A DNA stretch of 64,000 nucleotides from Hymenobacter taeanensis (GCF_013137895.1 NZ_CP053538.1:4185001-4249000); one strand, 5' to 3'. Numbered from the stretch's first letter, positions 38,095 to 48,220 are shown. Numbers and translations are program-made. Notes: a model not told the origin generated them from the letters alone.

Positions 38095-38706
38095 CTACAG
38101 GCCTACCGCGCCAAATTTCTCTAACTCTTCCCACACGCGGTGTACGGGCAGCCCCATCACGTTGAAGTAGGAGCCTTCCAGTTGCGTAACGGCCACCATA
38201 CCAATCCAATCTTGGGCCCCGTAGGCGCCGGCTTTGTCCAGGGGCTTGTAGTGAGTTACGTAATGCTCGATTTCGGGCAGGGAGAGTGGTCGGAAGTGCA
38301 CGCGAGTCTGGTCTGAGAACACCACGCGGCGCCCATCACCCGCCAGCAAGCACACACCCGTGTACACCTCGTGGGCGCGGCCCTGCAAACGCTGTAACAT
38401 CTGAATGGCTTCCGCGGCATCGGCGGGCTTGTTGAGCACATCGTTGTCCAGGCACACAATGGTATCGGCCGTCAGCAGGAGTTCATCGGGGGCCAGCTCT
38501 GAGGCGTAAGCAGAGGCCTTGTGCGCGGCCAGATATTCGGCTACTTCCGCCCGCACCAGGTGCGGCGGAAAAGATTCATCCACTTCCCGCAGGCGCACCT
38601 CATAGTCCACTCCCAGCTCCGTGAGCAGCTGCCGCCGGCGGGGCGAGTTCGAGGCCAGCACCAGACGGGGCCGATGATGAAGTGAGTCAGGGGCGGAAGA
38701 CGGCAT
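38095..38706 (-). CDS. Maf-family nucleoside triphosphate pyrophosphatase
   Basis: Hydrolyses dTTP/UTP or modified nucleotides as a house-cleaning enzyme. The 203-aa chain shows LVLASNSPRRRQLL, the KASAYA region, LLTADTIVCLD and KAGAYGAQDW, all Maf motifs. The ATG at 38706 overlaps the end of the DUF1015 gene by 20 bases, so the two are probably coupled. The frame itself reaches 38760. Confidence 0.92.
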   Translation of the reverse strand: MPSSAPDSLHHRPRLVLASNSPRRRQLLTELGVDYEVRLREVDESFPPHLVRAEVAEYLAAHKASAYASELAPDELLLTADTIVCLDNDVLNKPADAAEAIQMLQRLQGRAHEVYTGVCLLAGDGRRVVFSDQTRVHFRPLSLPEIEHYVTHYKPLDKAGAYGAQDWIGMVAVTQLEGSYFNVMGLPVHRVWEELEKFGAVGL

Positions 38707-40009
38707 AAAAAGGGTGTTCAGTTTCGGAGTCGCGGATGCTGGTGAACAGGAATCCGCCAATGGTTTTGGGATAGAAGAAGGTGGATTTGGGCGGCATAAC
38801 GGCCCCGGAATGACATACCCGCTCTACCTCTTCCATGGTTACCTCGTTGGTGATGAATGCGGCCCGCGCCTCGCCGCGGTCAACCCGCGACAGGCACTCC
38901 GGAAAATTACGCACGTAGGCCACTCCCGTCCACTGCCGCTGGGCCTCAGCCCCCACAACTCCCAGCACCTTTTCCAGCACGAAGAAGTGCAGCACCGTGA
39001 GGTCAAGAGCCTTCACCTCGGGCGTGGTAGGCCAGTCGAGCAGCGCATGTACTTCCGGCTTCAGCCGAATCTTATACACCTGCCCTTCGCCCAGATACAC
39101 ACCAAAGGCCCAGGGCTTGCCGGCAATGCGCTCGGGCAAATCATAGGGGTCATCCAGGGTCAGCACCGTAAAATAGGTAGCCAGGCGAGCCAGTAGCTCT
39201 TGCGTTGAAAGCGCAACGGGAAACTCCAGCACCAAGCGGTGGGTGGGCAGGATACGCAGATCATCGGCAGCCGCATTGGTCAGGTACATCAGGTGGAAGT
39301 TCCAGGCTTCCGCCCCCGTGTAGGCCTCCCCGGCGGCTACCCGGCGCGCCAGCCGGTACGCCAAAGAGCCCTCATAGCGATGGTGCCCATCGGCCAGAAT
39401 AACCTCCCGGGAAGCCAGCACCCGCTGAAAGCGCTGAATAATCCGCACGTCCTGAATTACGGCCAGCACATCCCGCGCTCCTTGGTAATCCTCCTCGGTT
39501 TGGTACAAGGGGTTTTGCATGGCCTCATCCATGTACTGCTCCAACTCAAAGGCATCATCGCGGTACAGGCCGTGGGTGGCGCTGGTCTGAAACTCAGTGC
39601 GGCTCAGTAGCTCAGCCCGGTCGTTGACTGAAGCAGGCAGCGTGTTCTCGTGGCGCAACACCACGCTTTCAGCCCAGTCATAGGCCCTGATATGGCACAT
39701 AAAGCCTTTGCGACAGTACTCGCGGGCACTGCCGGGCAGCCGGAAATACTGATAATACACGTAGATCCCGGGTAGCTCATCCTGCTGCAATACGCCCTGC
39801 TGTTGCCACTCCTGCAGCCGTTGGCGCGCCGCACCCGCGGCATCATCTCCCCGCGGCACCGATAAATGAATGCTGTTAAGTGGGTTCTGGTACAACGCCT
39901 CCCGCTGCTTCATCGACACCACATCGAAGAGCGGAGAAACGTACCGGTCTATCTGCTGGCTTAAGACTGCGTTATAGCGCCAGCCACGTACGGGTTGTAT
40001 TTCGGCCAC
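38687..40009 (-). CDS. DUF1015 protein
   Basis: A 440-aa cytoplasmic protein, the usual DUF1015 length. Typical parts are IQPVRGWRYN and PLFDVVS near the start, QNPLNSIHLS, the central ILADGHHRYEGSLAYR, and a C-terminal MPPKSTFFYPK. The GHHRY site suggests a metal or phosphate-binding enzyme, possibly a kinase-related fold, but no activity is established to my knowledge. Overlaps maf downstream. Confidence 0.88.
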   Translation of the reverse strand: MAEIQPVRGWRYNAVLSQQIDRYVSPLFDVVSMKQREALYQNPLNSIHLSVPRGDDAAGAARQRLQEWQQQGVLQQDELPGIYVYYQYFRLPGSAREYCRKGFMCHIRAYDWAESVVLRHENTLPASVNDRAELLSRTEFQTSATHGLYRDDAFELEQYMDEAMQNPLYQTEEDYQGARDVLAVIQDVRIIQRFQRVLASREVILADGHHRYEGSLAYRLARRVAAGEAYTGAEAWNFHLMYLTNAAADDLRILPTHRLVLEFPVALSTQELLARLATYFTVLTLDDPYDLPERIAGKPWAFGVYLGEGQVYKIRLKPEVHALLDWPTTPEVKALDLTVLHFFVLEKVLGVVGAEAQRQWTGVAYVRNFPECLSRVDRGEARAAFITNEVTMEEVERVCHSGAVMPPKSTFFYPKTIGGFLFTSIRDSETEHPFYAVFRP

Positions 40010-40071
40010 TGAAAGTAGGGACGTAAAGTGAAAGGTGGAACGGAGTGGCCTAGCCAGGCCAGCGGCATTCC

Positions 40072-40722
40072 TCAGGGTGCCAGGCGAGAGATGGACCAGC
40101 CTTGCTCATGAATTTCATACACTATCCGGTCGTGCAGCCGGCTGGGCCTGCCCTGCCAAAACTCAATGCGCTGGGGCCGCAGAATGTATCCGCCCCAGTG
40201 CGGCGGCCGAGGCAAGGGGTTTTGCTCAGAGAAGCGGGCCTCTATCTCATGCTCCCGCTGTTCCAACTCTTCCCGGCTTTTAATAGGCTGGCTTTGCGGC
40301 GATGCCCACGCGCCAATCTGACTACCCCGCGGCCGACTCTGAAAATACTCAGTCGATAATTCTTCGGGGGCTTTCTCCACGCGGCCTTCCACACGCACCT
40401 GCCGCTCCAGGGCGGGCCAGAAGAACGTCATGGCCGCCAGGGCACCCGTGGCCAGCTCTTGCCCTTTACGGGAGTTGTAGTTGGTGAAGAATAGAAAACC
40501 CGCATCATCAGGCAGCCCTTTCAGCAGCACCACCCGGGCGGAGGGCTGTCCGGCTTCGCTAACCGTCGACAGCGTCAGTGCCGTTGGCTCCTCTACCTGC
40601 GCGCTCATGGCCTCATCCAGCCACGCCCGAAACTGACGAACTGCGTCTGGCTGCACATCGGCTTCGGTGAGCGTACGTTGGGCGTATGTTTTGCGCAGAT
40701 CAGCAAGCTGGGGGTCAATCAT
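40072..40722 (-). CDS. pdxH: Pyridoxamine 5'-phosphate oxidase
   Basis: FMN enzyme oxidising pyridoxamine or pyridoxine phosphate to PLP. The 216-aa chain has [50 protein letters not shown] and the C-terminal [16 protein letters not shown], with FMN- and substrate-binding Arg/His residues present. PLP made here serves enzymes such as HisC. Confidence 0.95.
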   Translation of the reverse strand: MIDPQLADLRKTYAQRTLTEADVQPDAVRQFRAWLDEAMSAQVEEPTALTLSTVSEAGQPSARVVLLKGLPDDAGFLFFTNYNSRKGQELATGALAAMTFFWPALERQVRVEGRVEKAPEELSTEYFQSRPRGSQIGAWASPQSQPIKSREELEQREHEIEARFSEQNPLPRPPHWGGYILRPQRIEFWQGRPSRLHDRIVYEIHEQGWSISRLAP

Positions 40723-40810
40723 GCAGGCAGGCTATAAAGGAGTGAGAGCAATAGTAAAGGCCAACAGCAGCAGCAAGCTTTAGTTGCCATTGAGAAGGAT
40801 ACAACCGCCG

Positions 40811-40818
40811 CAAAAATA
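40811..40818 (-). promoter_or_regulatory. TAnnTTTG -7 box for pdxH
   Basis: TATTTTTG on the minus strand, exact consensus, about 90 bases before the pdxH ATG. The rest of the 380-base gap 40723-41102 holds nothing else recognised. Confidence 0.5.
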
Positions 40819-41102
40819 CGAGACCGGCGCAAAGCCCTTATACTAGTGGTTGGTAGATTTCGTAGGCCTGTTCAGTAGCCCGGATAGTACCTAAAAAAGG
40901 GCAATGCGCCTTAGTAAGACTGCAAGGTAGTACAATACAACCGGCAAACGGAACCTGTGCCCCCCTGCCCAACGTACTCTTCTCATAAACATACCGCTCC
41001 GGTTCGGGCTGCAGGAAGCGCTAGTCTCGCTTTGCTTTTCGGCACTTTCTGACCCGCTCTCTTCGTTCCCCTCTGCCTTCTTTCAACCAATCACCTTCTC
41101 CA

Positions 41103-41669
41103 ATGCCACGCATTCGATCTGGTAGTTTGCTGATTTCTCAGCCCTTTCTCGGCGACCCTAACTTCGAGCGAACCGTAGTACTCATCTGTAGCCACTCCGA
41201 TGACGAGGGCTCTTTTGGGTTGGTTTTAAACCGGCCGGCGTCGTTGCAGTTGGGCGACGTGCTGGAACTACCCGGTGGTGATGCCCTCCCGCTCGCGCGT
41301 CTGCCGCTAGGCCTGGGTGGCCCCGTGCAGCCCGATACGCTTCACTATGTGCACCGCCGTGCCAATTTACCAAACGCTGTGGCCCTAGGCCAGGATATTT
41401 ATTGGGGAGGTGATTTTCGGCAGCTGATGGAGGAGTTGCAAACTGATCCATCGCCCACGGAAGATGTGCGTATGTACGTAGGATATTCTGGCTGGACAGC
41501 TGGGCAACTTGCTGAAGAAGTGAAGGAAAATGTTTGGATTGTGCATCCCAATGCTGCCGGGAAAGTATTTACTTTGGATAACGATGCCTTCTGGCAGTCA
41601 ATCTTGCGTGAAAAAGGGGGCCGCTTCCGTATGTTGTCCAATTACCCCACAGACCCTCGTCTGAATTAA
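41103..41669 (+). CDS. YqgE/AlgH family protein
   Basis: A 188-aa member of the UPF0301 family: GSLLISQPFLGDPNFERTVVLI, GSFGLVLNRP, LGGPVQPDTL and YVGYSGWTAGQLAEEV. The AlgH name comes from a Pseudomonas alginate regulator, but the molecular role is unknown. It precedes the DUF349 gene by 43 bases and may share its transcript. Confidence 0.93.
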   Translation: MPRIRSGSLLISQPFLGDPNFERTVVLICSHSDDEGSFGLVLNRPASLQLGDVLELPGGDALPLARLPLGLGGPVQPDTLHYVHRRANLPNAVALGQDIYWGGDFRQLMEELQTDPSPTEDVRMYVGYSGWTAGQLAEEVKENVWIVHPNAAGKVFTLDNDAFWQSILREKGGRFRMLSNYPTDPRLN

Positions 41670-41712
41670 TCGCGCCCACTGCCCGCCTCCGGGCCTATCT
41701 CCCTTGAATCTT

Positions 41713-44007
41713 ATGCTACCTGAAAACGATAACACCGCCCCCACAAACGCCAATGATGATTCAGAGTCGCCAATGAGCATTCTGGAGCGTCGCTTGGCTG
41801 AAATCAGCGCCAAGCAGGATCCGGCCAATGAATCCGTTGCCCCTCCCGCTGAGCCTTCCGGCGCGGTAAACAATGTTCCGGCAGCCCCCATTGTTCCTGA
41901 AACCGACAGTGAGCAACCCAGCCACACTGTAGCAGCCGATACAAATGAGCCCAGCGGCAATGGCCCTGCTGAAGCAACGCCCTCACCCGAAGAAACCGCC
42001 GCCGCTGAATCCGCGACTCATATCCCCACGGGAACGACAGGAACAGTCCATTCTGCCGGCGAGGCCCGGTCCCTGGCCCATTACGGCACTACGGAACCCA
42101 GCCCTGATGCTAGTCAAGAGGAGGCTCCTGAACCAGAAGCTCCGCACGTGAAACCCGTGGTAGAGGTAACGCTTGGCGAGAATCTGGACGCAGCATTAGA
42201 ACAAGCCCCGGCCGTGGCTTCATTGCATACCTCGTCTGATGCCGCTGCTACCGACGAGGAGGAAGAGTACGTCCCCGAAGCGACTGCCCCAGACTTTGCC
42301 AGCCTTGACTTAACAGCTCAGACCGCGTATCTGCAGTCACTGCTGCAACGCCCCGACGCCCGACAGAACCGCAAACAGATTTTTGACTTGTATCGCCAGT
42401 ACGATACTAATATTCAGAATGACCGGGCTGCTGCGCGTCAGCGCGCAAGCCAACCCGCGAGCAACGATACGGATGATGTTGCCTATACCGGGCCTAGCGG
42501 CTACCAGGAGCTAACCAAGTCCTTTCAGGAGTTCCGAGACAGCCGCGTGCGCGATGCCAAGGCGGAGGATGAGCAGCGCGCCAAAAACCTGGCTCACAAG
42601 CAATATCTCCTCTCTCAGCTTCGTCAATTAGTAGAATCAGCTGAAACCAAGGACAGCTCTACTCGCATTAAAGCCCTGCAAAACGACTGGAAGGCAACAG
42701 GCCCAGTGCCACAGAAAGACACGCAGGAGCTGTGGAATAACTACCACGCCCTGCTAGATATTTTTTACAATAACCGGGGTCTGTTCTTCGAGATGAAAGA
42801 ACTGGACCGGCGGCGCAACCAGGAAGCCAAGGAAGTCTTAATCACGCGGGCGGAGGCATTACAGCAGCAGCCAAGTATTAATAAGGCCCTGCAGGAGCTC
42901 CGTCAACTACACGAAGAATGGAAGCACATTGGCCCCGTGCCAAATGAGCACCGCGAAACTCTTTGGCAGCGCTTTTTGCTAGCCTCCGAGAAAGTACATG
43001 ACCGTAAGAAGGAGTTTCTTTCAACCCGCTCTGCTCAGGAAAATGCCAACCTGGAACGTAAAACTGCCCTTTTAGCACAGTTGCAGCCATTCGGGGAGTT
43101 TCAAACGGATCGGGTGAACGAATGGCGTTCCAAAACCGATGAGCTGCAGAAGCTGAAAGAAGAATGGGACGCTGCTGGGCTGGTTCCTCGCGAGAAAGCC
43201 GAGCAGATGAACAAGCAGTTCTGGGGAGCCTATAAAGGATTTTTCCAGCGCAAAAATCAGTTCTTTAAGGCACTTGATGAGGAGAAGAATGCCAACCTCA
43301 AGCGCAAGCTTGACTTGTGTGAGCAAGCCGAGGCCGCTCTGCAAAGCCCCAACTGGGAGGATGCGCGGGAGACCGTAATCCGTTTGCAGAAAGAGTGGAA
43401 ACTTATCGGTCGCGTACCAGAGAAGCAGTCAGACAAAGTCTGGAACCGTTTCCGCACGGCCTGTGACTCCTTTTTTGATCGTAAGAAGGAAGAGGTTCGG
43501 CAGCGGGAGCAGCAAGTGCAACAGGCTAGCCGTGAGCAGGTGCAGCACTTAGATTCAGTGGCCGAAACGGTAGCAGCACTTTCAGCCGACACCCCCGGTA
43601 CCCTGGAGGGCTTCCGGCAGCTCGTGACTGAGTGGCGTAACTTTGATAGCGGCACCTCGCGGGGAAGTGAGCGCACCGAAGAGAAATTCCAGGCGTTAAT
43701 GGCCAAATACCTGGACGCAGTACCGGGGTTATCCTACGCTGAGCGCACTGAGCTGCTCTTTACTTTACAAATAGAGCGCCTCAAACTGGCCCCTGATGCC
43801 CAACAACAACTCTACAAAAAGGAGCAGTTACTACGGCGCGAAATCAATGAGCTTGAAAATGATATTTCCACGCTGAGAACAAACCTTGAGTTTTTTGCGC
43901 GTTCTAAAAACGCCGGCCAGCTCCGGGAAGAATATCAGGGCCGTATCGACGAGGCGCAGGCTCGAATTGACACTTTGAAAAAGCAGCTTCGCATGGTGCG
44001 TAGTTAA
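41713..44007 (+). CDS. Five-repeat DUF349 protein with acidic disordered N-terminus
   Basis: A 764-aa cytoplasmic protein. About 200 N-terminal residues are acidic, Pro/Ala-rich and probably disordered. Five DUF349 repeats follow at about residues 300-650, recognised by motifs such as NDWKATGPVPQ, EEWKHIGPVPNE, EEWDAAGLVPRE, KEWKLIGRVPEK and TEWRNFDSG. The chain ends in a coiled coil (LLRREINELENDISTLRTNLEF). A TTG at 41704 is an alternative start. DUF349 proteins of this size are conserved in Bacteroidetes; function not settled. Confidence 0.92.
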   Translation: MLPENDNTAPTNANDDSESPMSILERRLAEISAKQDPANESVAPPAEPSGAVNNVPAAPIVPETDSEQPSHTVAADTNEPSGNGPAEATPSPEETAAAESATHIPTGTTGTVHSAGEARSLAHYGTTEPSPDASQEEAPEPEAPHVKPVVEVTLGENLDAALEQAPAVASLHTSSDAAATDEEEEYVPEATAPDFASLDLTAQTAYLQSLLQRPDARQNRKQIFDLYRQYDTNIQNDRAAARQRASQPASNDTDDVAYTGPSGYQELTKSFQEFRDSRVRDAKAEDEQRAKNLAHKQYLLSQLRQLVESAETKDSSTRIKALQNDWKATGPVPQKDTQELWNNYHALLDIFYNNRGLFFEMKELDRRRNQEAKEVLITRAEALQQQPSINKALQELRQLHEEWKHIGPVPNEHRETLWQRFLLASEKVHDRKKEFLSTRSAQENANLERKTALLAQLQPFGEFQTDRVNEWRSKTDELQKLKEEWDAAGLVPREKAEQMNKQFWGAYKGFFQRKNQFFKALDEEKNANLKRKLDLCEQAEAALQSPNWEDARETVIRLQKEWKLIGRVPEKQSDKVWNRFRTACDSFFDRKKEEVRQREQQVQQASREQVQHLDSVAETVAALSADTPGTLEGFRQLVTEWRNFDSGTSRGSERTEEKFQALMAKYLDAVPGLSYAERTELLFTLQIERLKLAPDAQQQLYKKEQLLRREINELENDISTLRTNLEFFARSKNAGQLREEYQGRIDEAQARIDTLKKQLRMVRS

Positions 44008-44018
44008 AGAGCATAGCT

Positions 44019-44066
44019 AAAAAGCAAAGCCGGCTGAAACATCTGTTTCAGCCGGCTTTGCTTTTT
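44019..44066 (+). terminator. Terminator of the DUF349 gene
   Basis: A 22-bp perfect stem (44019-44040/44045-44066) with an ATCT loop and terminal TTTTT. Confidence 0.88.
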
Positions 44067-44254
44067 GAGTGCACGTGGTGAATGCCTAGAGTCTATGCAT
44101 TCATAGGCTATGTCAAACAAATAGAAAAAAATTACGCCTGCAAGGATAAACGCACTTGCCAAATAATCAGAAGCTTCCATCATTTTTAAACCTTGAAAGG
44201 ATAAAGTAGGGACACTTTTTTTCAGGAAGCGCTTGAGAATATCAATTCCGTATG

Positions 44255-44262
44255 TAGTTTTG
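44255..44262 (+). promoter_or_regulatory. TAnnTTTG -7 box of tRNA-Thr
   Basis: TAGTTTTG, exact consensus, 13 bases before the mature tRNA 5' end. Confidence 0.7.
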
Positions 44263-44274
44263 CACCACTTAAAC

Positions 44275-44347
<73 letters not shown>

Positions 44348-44359
44348 CATAGGTAAATT

Positions 44360-44396
44360 AACGCCTTGTAAATCATTGATTTGCAAGGCGTTTTTT
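44360..44396 (+). terminator. Terminator of tRNA-Thr
   Basis: A 16-bp stem including one G-T pair (44360-44375/44375-44391 region) followed by TTTTTT. Confidence 0.8.
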
Positions 44397-44461
44397 GTTG
44401 AATAGATTTCTTCTAAGTATCCTGTGAACTAAGTAAGCTTCACCAACTGCGTGAGAGTCCC

Positions 44462-44489
44462 AGCAACAGAAACAGCGGTTGCTGCGCTA
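44462..44489 (+). repeat. 28-bp direct repeat, left copy
   Basis: Matches 47595-47622 at 25 of 28 positions, same orientation. Both contain AGCAACAGAA and GGTTGCTGCGCTA and can form a small AGCAAC/GTTGCT hairpin. Confidence 0.7.
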
Positions 44490-44507
44490 AAGTCAACCCG
44501 TTTGTAA

Positions 44508-44563
44508 GCACTAACAAGCTGCTCCGACCGTCACGTCAGAAGGTCGGAGCAGCTTGTTAGTGC
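44508..44563. repeat. 22-bp perfect inverted repeat
   Basis: Arms 44508-44529/44542-44563 around a 12-base loop. No T-run follows on either strand. It lies just past the end of the minus-strand gene 44596-44940 and may still terminate it. Confidence 0.75.
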
Positions 44564-44595
44564 ACGCATAGTACATCTAGGCCAAAGGAGATGGA

Positions 44596-44940
44596 TTATG
44601 GTGTATCCGACGACGCATCAGCAGGGTCCAGTGATTTCTCCGGGCTGGGCAACACAATGGCAGAAGCCTCACTCTTACTTGTGCCGCTATCAGGGCGGTA
44701 CACTACATTCAACCCTAGTTGTACCAACACGCCCTGCGGATGCACCGTGTAGCGAATCTCCTGGATCGCAAATACGAGTGGATTGGCTACGATCTGACTC
44801 TGTAAGCCCGGCATACCACTCGCCTGACAGATTGCCGCCACTTGGTTCTGCAACACCGGAACGTATGCTGCTGGAACATTTTGATCAACTATGCATTGCA
44901 TGTACAAGCTATTGGTGACTCTAGTGGGCGAAGTAGGCAT
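44596..44940 (-). CDS. Hypothetical protein
   Basis: A 114-aa soluble protein starting MPTSPTRVTNSLYMQ. No signal peptide or membrane helix. The central part mixes strands and helices (YVPVLQNQVAAICQASGM, YTVHPQGVLVQLGLNVVY) and the tail is Ser/Asp-rich. The same strand carries the larger orphan gene 45089-46654 upstream, so the two may form a unit. Not recognised. Confidence 0.45.
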   Translation of the reverse strand: MPTSPTRVTNSLYMQCIVDQNVPAAYVPVLQNQVAAICQASGMPGLQSQIVANPLVFAIQEIRYTVHPQGVLVQLGLNVVYRPDSGTSKSEASAIVLPSPEKSLDPADASSDTP

Positions 44941-45088
44941 AAGCAACGAAGTAAGTTAAGAAGGCTGGTTCCGTATCTAGGTTAAAGCTCTCATTAATCT
45001 CGCTCCAGTGCCATCCGTGCCAGCACGTATTTCTACTTCTATCTCGGTACTGAGTTAAACTTTGGCGATGATATAAATCAAGTTGCGC

Positions 45089-46654
45089 TTACTTGTCCTT
45101 AGTCACGAAACCGGGTAGGGATGCCGAGAGGTTGAAGCCAAATGACCAAGGCTTCGGTTCCTTCACATCCGCCCACTTCAGCTGGGGCATAAATAAAAGA
45201 GTAGATTCGCCAGCATTGATTGGGAAAAACACGCCCAGGTAGGCTTCATTCTTATCTGTGTAGTCCTTCGCAAATTTGCCCTTGTAGCTCAGGTCAACAC
45301 CAATTGTCTTCGTCCAGTATGTAGCAGCCTGCAACTGCACCGTTTTGACGGTAACCTCCTTAGGTAGTTCCGGGTACGCCGTGCTTTGCTTGACGACTTC
45401 GATGAATCCCGTACCGTTGGGCTGCTGCGTGGTGACCTGGTACGTGCGCTGGTTGTCTTTTATAAAGTCCAGCTTATTGCTAATACCCACTCCCGCCGAC
45501 ACGTAGTTTTTGCTTTTCGTGTGAATTGCTAAGTGGTTAAAGGCTACTTGAAATTCTCCATACTCATCATCATATGTGCGCTTGTAAGCCTTATCAGGTA
45601 GCGTAGGATCGAATAGGGGCTGCTTGGCATTATTGTAAGAAGCCTTCAGGCTAAACCAGTTTCGGTACCGGTGCGACCACGTTGACTTCGCTTGAACGGT
45701 ATCATACAGGGCCAGACTCTGCTTATACTTTCGGTAGGTATCCTGCCGGTAGCGGACCTGTAGATATCTATCTAAATTCGTCTGCAGGCTGTCTCTGATA
45801 TACTCATCTTCTTTCTTTTTGCCCCACGCAGGCCAGTTAGCCGAAAGGATCTGCTTTATTTGCTGCTCAGCAAGCAGATATGCCCTGTAACTGCTCCTCG
45901 CAACGGGATCTTTGGCTTCGGCATCAGTTAGCTCATCCTTATAGAATCGCTTTATCCAATCCGCATCACCTCGCAAACCGGTCATGTGAAACGCGGTACG
46001 TTTGTTAATAAAATCAGTGATCAAAGCACTTTGGGTCACTTTCCATGTAGCCTCGTCATTAGGTACCGTAGGCGTTGCCCACTTCTTGCTATTACCGGTT
46101 TGTCCGGGAAATTGCGCCGCGAATTGTCCCTCGTTCTGGAAGCGCTTGGTGCGTAATTCGCTATGTAAACGCAGCCGTTCGGCTTCCATGTAACGGGATT
46201 TGTTCCAGGGCAAAAACAGCAGCACGGTTCCCCCTATACTCAAGGTTTTCTGGTAATCACCATCGGAAAACACGTTGACGAACCCGTCCTCAGAACTACC
46301 CCGTAGGTTGGCCTGAAATGCCACCTTTTTCCAGTACACCGGAGTGCCTCCATTTACTGTCACAGCACTTTCTTCTACGGTGGCATTGAAGCCAATGACT
46401 TTTCCTTCCCGGATAATACTGCCTCCAATGGACTGCTGGTCTTTATAGATCAATTTGGAAAAAGCCCGACTTGTAACCATCTGCTTTGCAAATGGGTTTT
46501 CAGCCAACTTATCCAACTTCTCAATATCTCGTTTAGCTGTGGCATTAAGCTTGTCCAAATCCGTTAGTACCCGCCTTAACCCTACATCCGTATTTTGCGC
46601 GTAAGCAGGCATGCAACTAAGTAGAAGCACGAGCAGTAAGTATCTTGTTTTCAT
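45089..46654 (-). CDS. Exported hypothetical protein, possible outer-membrane barrel
   Basis: A 521-aa protein. Signal peptide MKTRYLLLVLLLSCMPAYAQ is clear. The C-terminal half has alternating strands with aromatic residues (FSLKASYNN, YVSAGVGISNKLDF, TIGVDLSYKGKF, PWSFGFNLSASLPGF), compatible with a beta-barrel. The middle is charged and helical. No known family. It lies in the AT-rich segment bounded by the 28-bp repeats. Confidence 0.8.
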   Translation of the reverse strand: MKTRYLLLVLLLSCMPAYAQNTDVGLRRVLTDLDKLNATAKRDIEKLDKLAENPFAKQMVTSRAFSKLIYKDQQSIGGSIIREGKVIGFNATVEESAVTVNGGTPVYWKKVAFQANLRGSSEDGFVNVFSDGDYQKTLSIGGTVLLFLPWNKSRYMEAERLRLHSELRTKRFQNEGQFAAQFPGQTGNSKKWATPTVPNDEATWKVTQSALITDFINKRTAFHMTGLRGDADWIKRFYKDELTDAEAKDPVARSSYRAYLLAEQQIKQILSANWPAWGKKKEDEYIRDSLQTNLDRYLQVRYRQDTYRKYKQSLALYDTVQAKSTWSHRYRNWFSLKASYNNAKQPLFDPTLPDKAYKRTYDDEYGEFQVAFNHLAIHTKSKNYVSAGVGISNKLDFIKDNQRTYQVTTQQPNGTGFIEVVKQSTAYPELPKEVTVKTVQLQAATYWTKTIGVDLSYKGKFAKDYTDKNEAYLGVFFPINAGESTLLFMPQLKWADVKEPKPWSFGFNLSASLPGFVTKDK

Positions 46655-47038
46655 AACTATGTAAGGTTACAGTGACTAAAACCTTACACCATGGCGAAGC
46701 AGCTTGTCTTGGTGTAAGCTGGGATAATGAAAGACCAAGCAAATATTCACGCGCTTTAATATTAAATCAATCAGTGTCAGCACGTATTTTTATCCTATTC
46801 CTTTATATTTTGCTTTAACCACTAACTACAACTATTAGCAATTTGCTACCTTGGCTATCCATTTTGTTACCTTTGTTACCTTACTATACCAATTCGTTTT
46901 TATCTGCACACCTACGCGCGCACTGTTGGCAATCGGCTCATTTGCGTGGATATTCGCTGAAGTCGCGGAGCGGCGGCAAGGGAGCCTGAATCGCGCCTGC
47001 GCACCTCCTCGAGACAGAGTTGCCATCCCCGTAACTGA

Positions 47039-47311
47039 AACGAGGATAAGCAGCGGATCAAATCCGCTGAAACCGGACATGCTAAGGCCAACAATAAGCT
47101 AGCTGATCTGGAGCGCAATGCTGGCCGCATAATTGAGCAGGCTGAACTCGACGGCACTATTATCACCGCGGACGGGCTACTTTCTCAACTGCAACTCGTC
47201 GAGCCTACCAAGCGGCAAGCCTGCTGCCCCGAAGCTAGTAGACGCTCCCGCTACGGCCCGTACTCTGGCCGGTCTATGCCGACTAGAACTCTGCCTATCG
47301 GGCGCGCCTAG
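47039..47311 (+). pseudogene. Relic of a tyrosine-recombinase (phage-type integrase) N-terminal region
   Basis: A stop-free stretch without a start reads KSAETGHAKANNKLADLERNAG then IIEQAELDGTIITADGLLSQL. This pattern (Asn, helical linker, then xxGxxxTxxxLxxxL) matches the arm- and core-binding segment of Bacteroidetes tyrosine integrases. No catalytic domain follows; the reading soon becomes incoherent and stops at 47309. Assignment is by eye and should be held loosely. Confidence 0.4.
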
Positions 47312-47708
47312 CAGCCAAAACGCTCAGCAATTAACAGGGCTTAATAAACCGCCTACCACAGGAGTTTCAGCCCGATGCTCATGGCCGCTGCCACCCACTG
47401 GAAGAGCTCTGCACCTGGCTGGTAGAAGAAGTCAAACTGAACGGCAAGAATGGTAACAAGCGCAATGGGGTCTTCACAACTATGGCGCTGGTTTTGTCCA
47501 CAAAAGGGGAGAACGGCACCTCTCTCGGTAGCCGACGAGCTGAGCAAGCTGCAGCGCTTTCACGAGCAGGGCGTACTCACTGCCTAAGGGCTCAAGCAAC
47601 AGAAGCAAAGGTTGCTGCGCTAGGCCACTGTTAGGTTGCCGAAGAACTTGTCGTAATACCCCCCGCAAGTTGACGCATTCAGCGTCGTTCTATGGCCTAT
47701 TTGGCTGC
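47312..47708. other. Gene-poor tail of the decayed segment
   Basis: No complete gene. At 47528-47586 a short frame ends VADELSKLQRFHEQGVLTA and stop, resembling the C-terminal SHOCT motif, probably a leftover of a lost gene. The 28-bp repeat copy is at 47595-47622. Confidence 0.4.
47595..47622 (+). repeat. 28-bp direct repeat, right copy
   Basis: Partner of 44462-44489 (25/28 identical). Together they bracket 3.1 kb containing two orphan genes and the integrase relic. Confidence 0.7.
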
Positions 47709-47716
47709 TACTTTTG
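47709..47716 (+). promoter_or_regulatory. TAnnTTTG -7 box for the VOC gene
   Basis: TACTTTTG, exact consensus, 27 bases before the ATG at 47744. Confidence 0.65.
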
Positions 47717-47743
47717 CTGTGTACCCACTACCTCATTACTCAC

Positions 47744-48181
47744 ATGGCAACTAGTATTTTTATCAACTTGCCCGTCAAAAATCTAAACGCTTCAGTAGCT
47801 TTCTTCACCCAGTTGGGGTTTAGCTTCAATGCAGAGTATACCAACGAACAGGGCACTTGCATGATAATTAGCGACACTATCTCCGTAATGCTACTAGTGG
47901 AGTCCTTTTTCCAGACATTTACGGGCAAGCCGCTGGTAAATGCCCACCAGGCCAACGAAGCTATTCTCTGTTTATCAACTGACAGCCGCGCGGAAGTAGA
48001 CCGAATTGCCAATGCGGCCGTAGCAGCCGGGGGAAAACCTGTGCCGCAGCAGTCGCAAAACGAAATGGAATTCATGTACGACCGCAACTTCCAGGACCTC
48101 GATGGCCACCTTTGGAACATCCTGTACATGGACCTGAACTTAGCTCAGCAGACAGCCCGCCCCGAAGTTGCCACCCAGTAA
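47744..48181 (+). CDS. VOC (glyoxalase/bleomycin-resistance-like) family protein
   Basis: A 145-aa protein of the vicinal oxygen chelate fold. MATSIFINLPVKNLNASVAFFTQLGFSFN opens the first beta-alpha-beta unit. The second ends YDRNFQDLDGHLWNILYMD, with the usual metal-site Asp-x-x-Asp-Gly-His region. Close to the group annotated as PhnB- or glyoxalase-like. The ATG at 47744 follows the promoter. Substrate unknown. Confidence 0.9.
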   Translation: MATSIFINLPVKNLNASVAFFTQLGFSFNAEYTNEQGTCMIISDTISVMLLVESFFQTFTGKPLVNAHQANEAILCLSTDSRAEVDRIANAAVAAGGKPVPQQSQNEMEFMYDRNFQDLDGHLWNILYMDLNLAQQTARPEVATQ

Positions 48182-48220
48182 CAGCGGATGTTCCGGTAGA
48201 AGCAAGTTTACTAATAAGAA

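Noticed and set aside
46835..47102. Overlapping short frames on both strands
   Set aside because: Neither has coherent composition or a motif, and they lie in a decayed segment.
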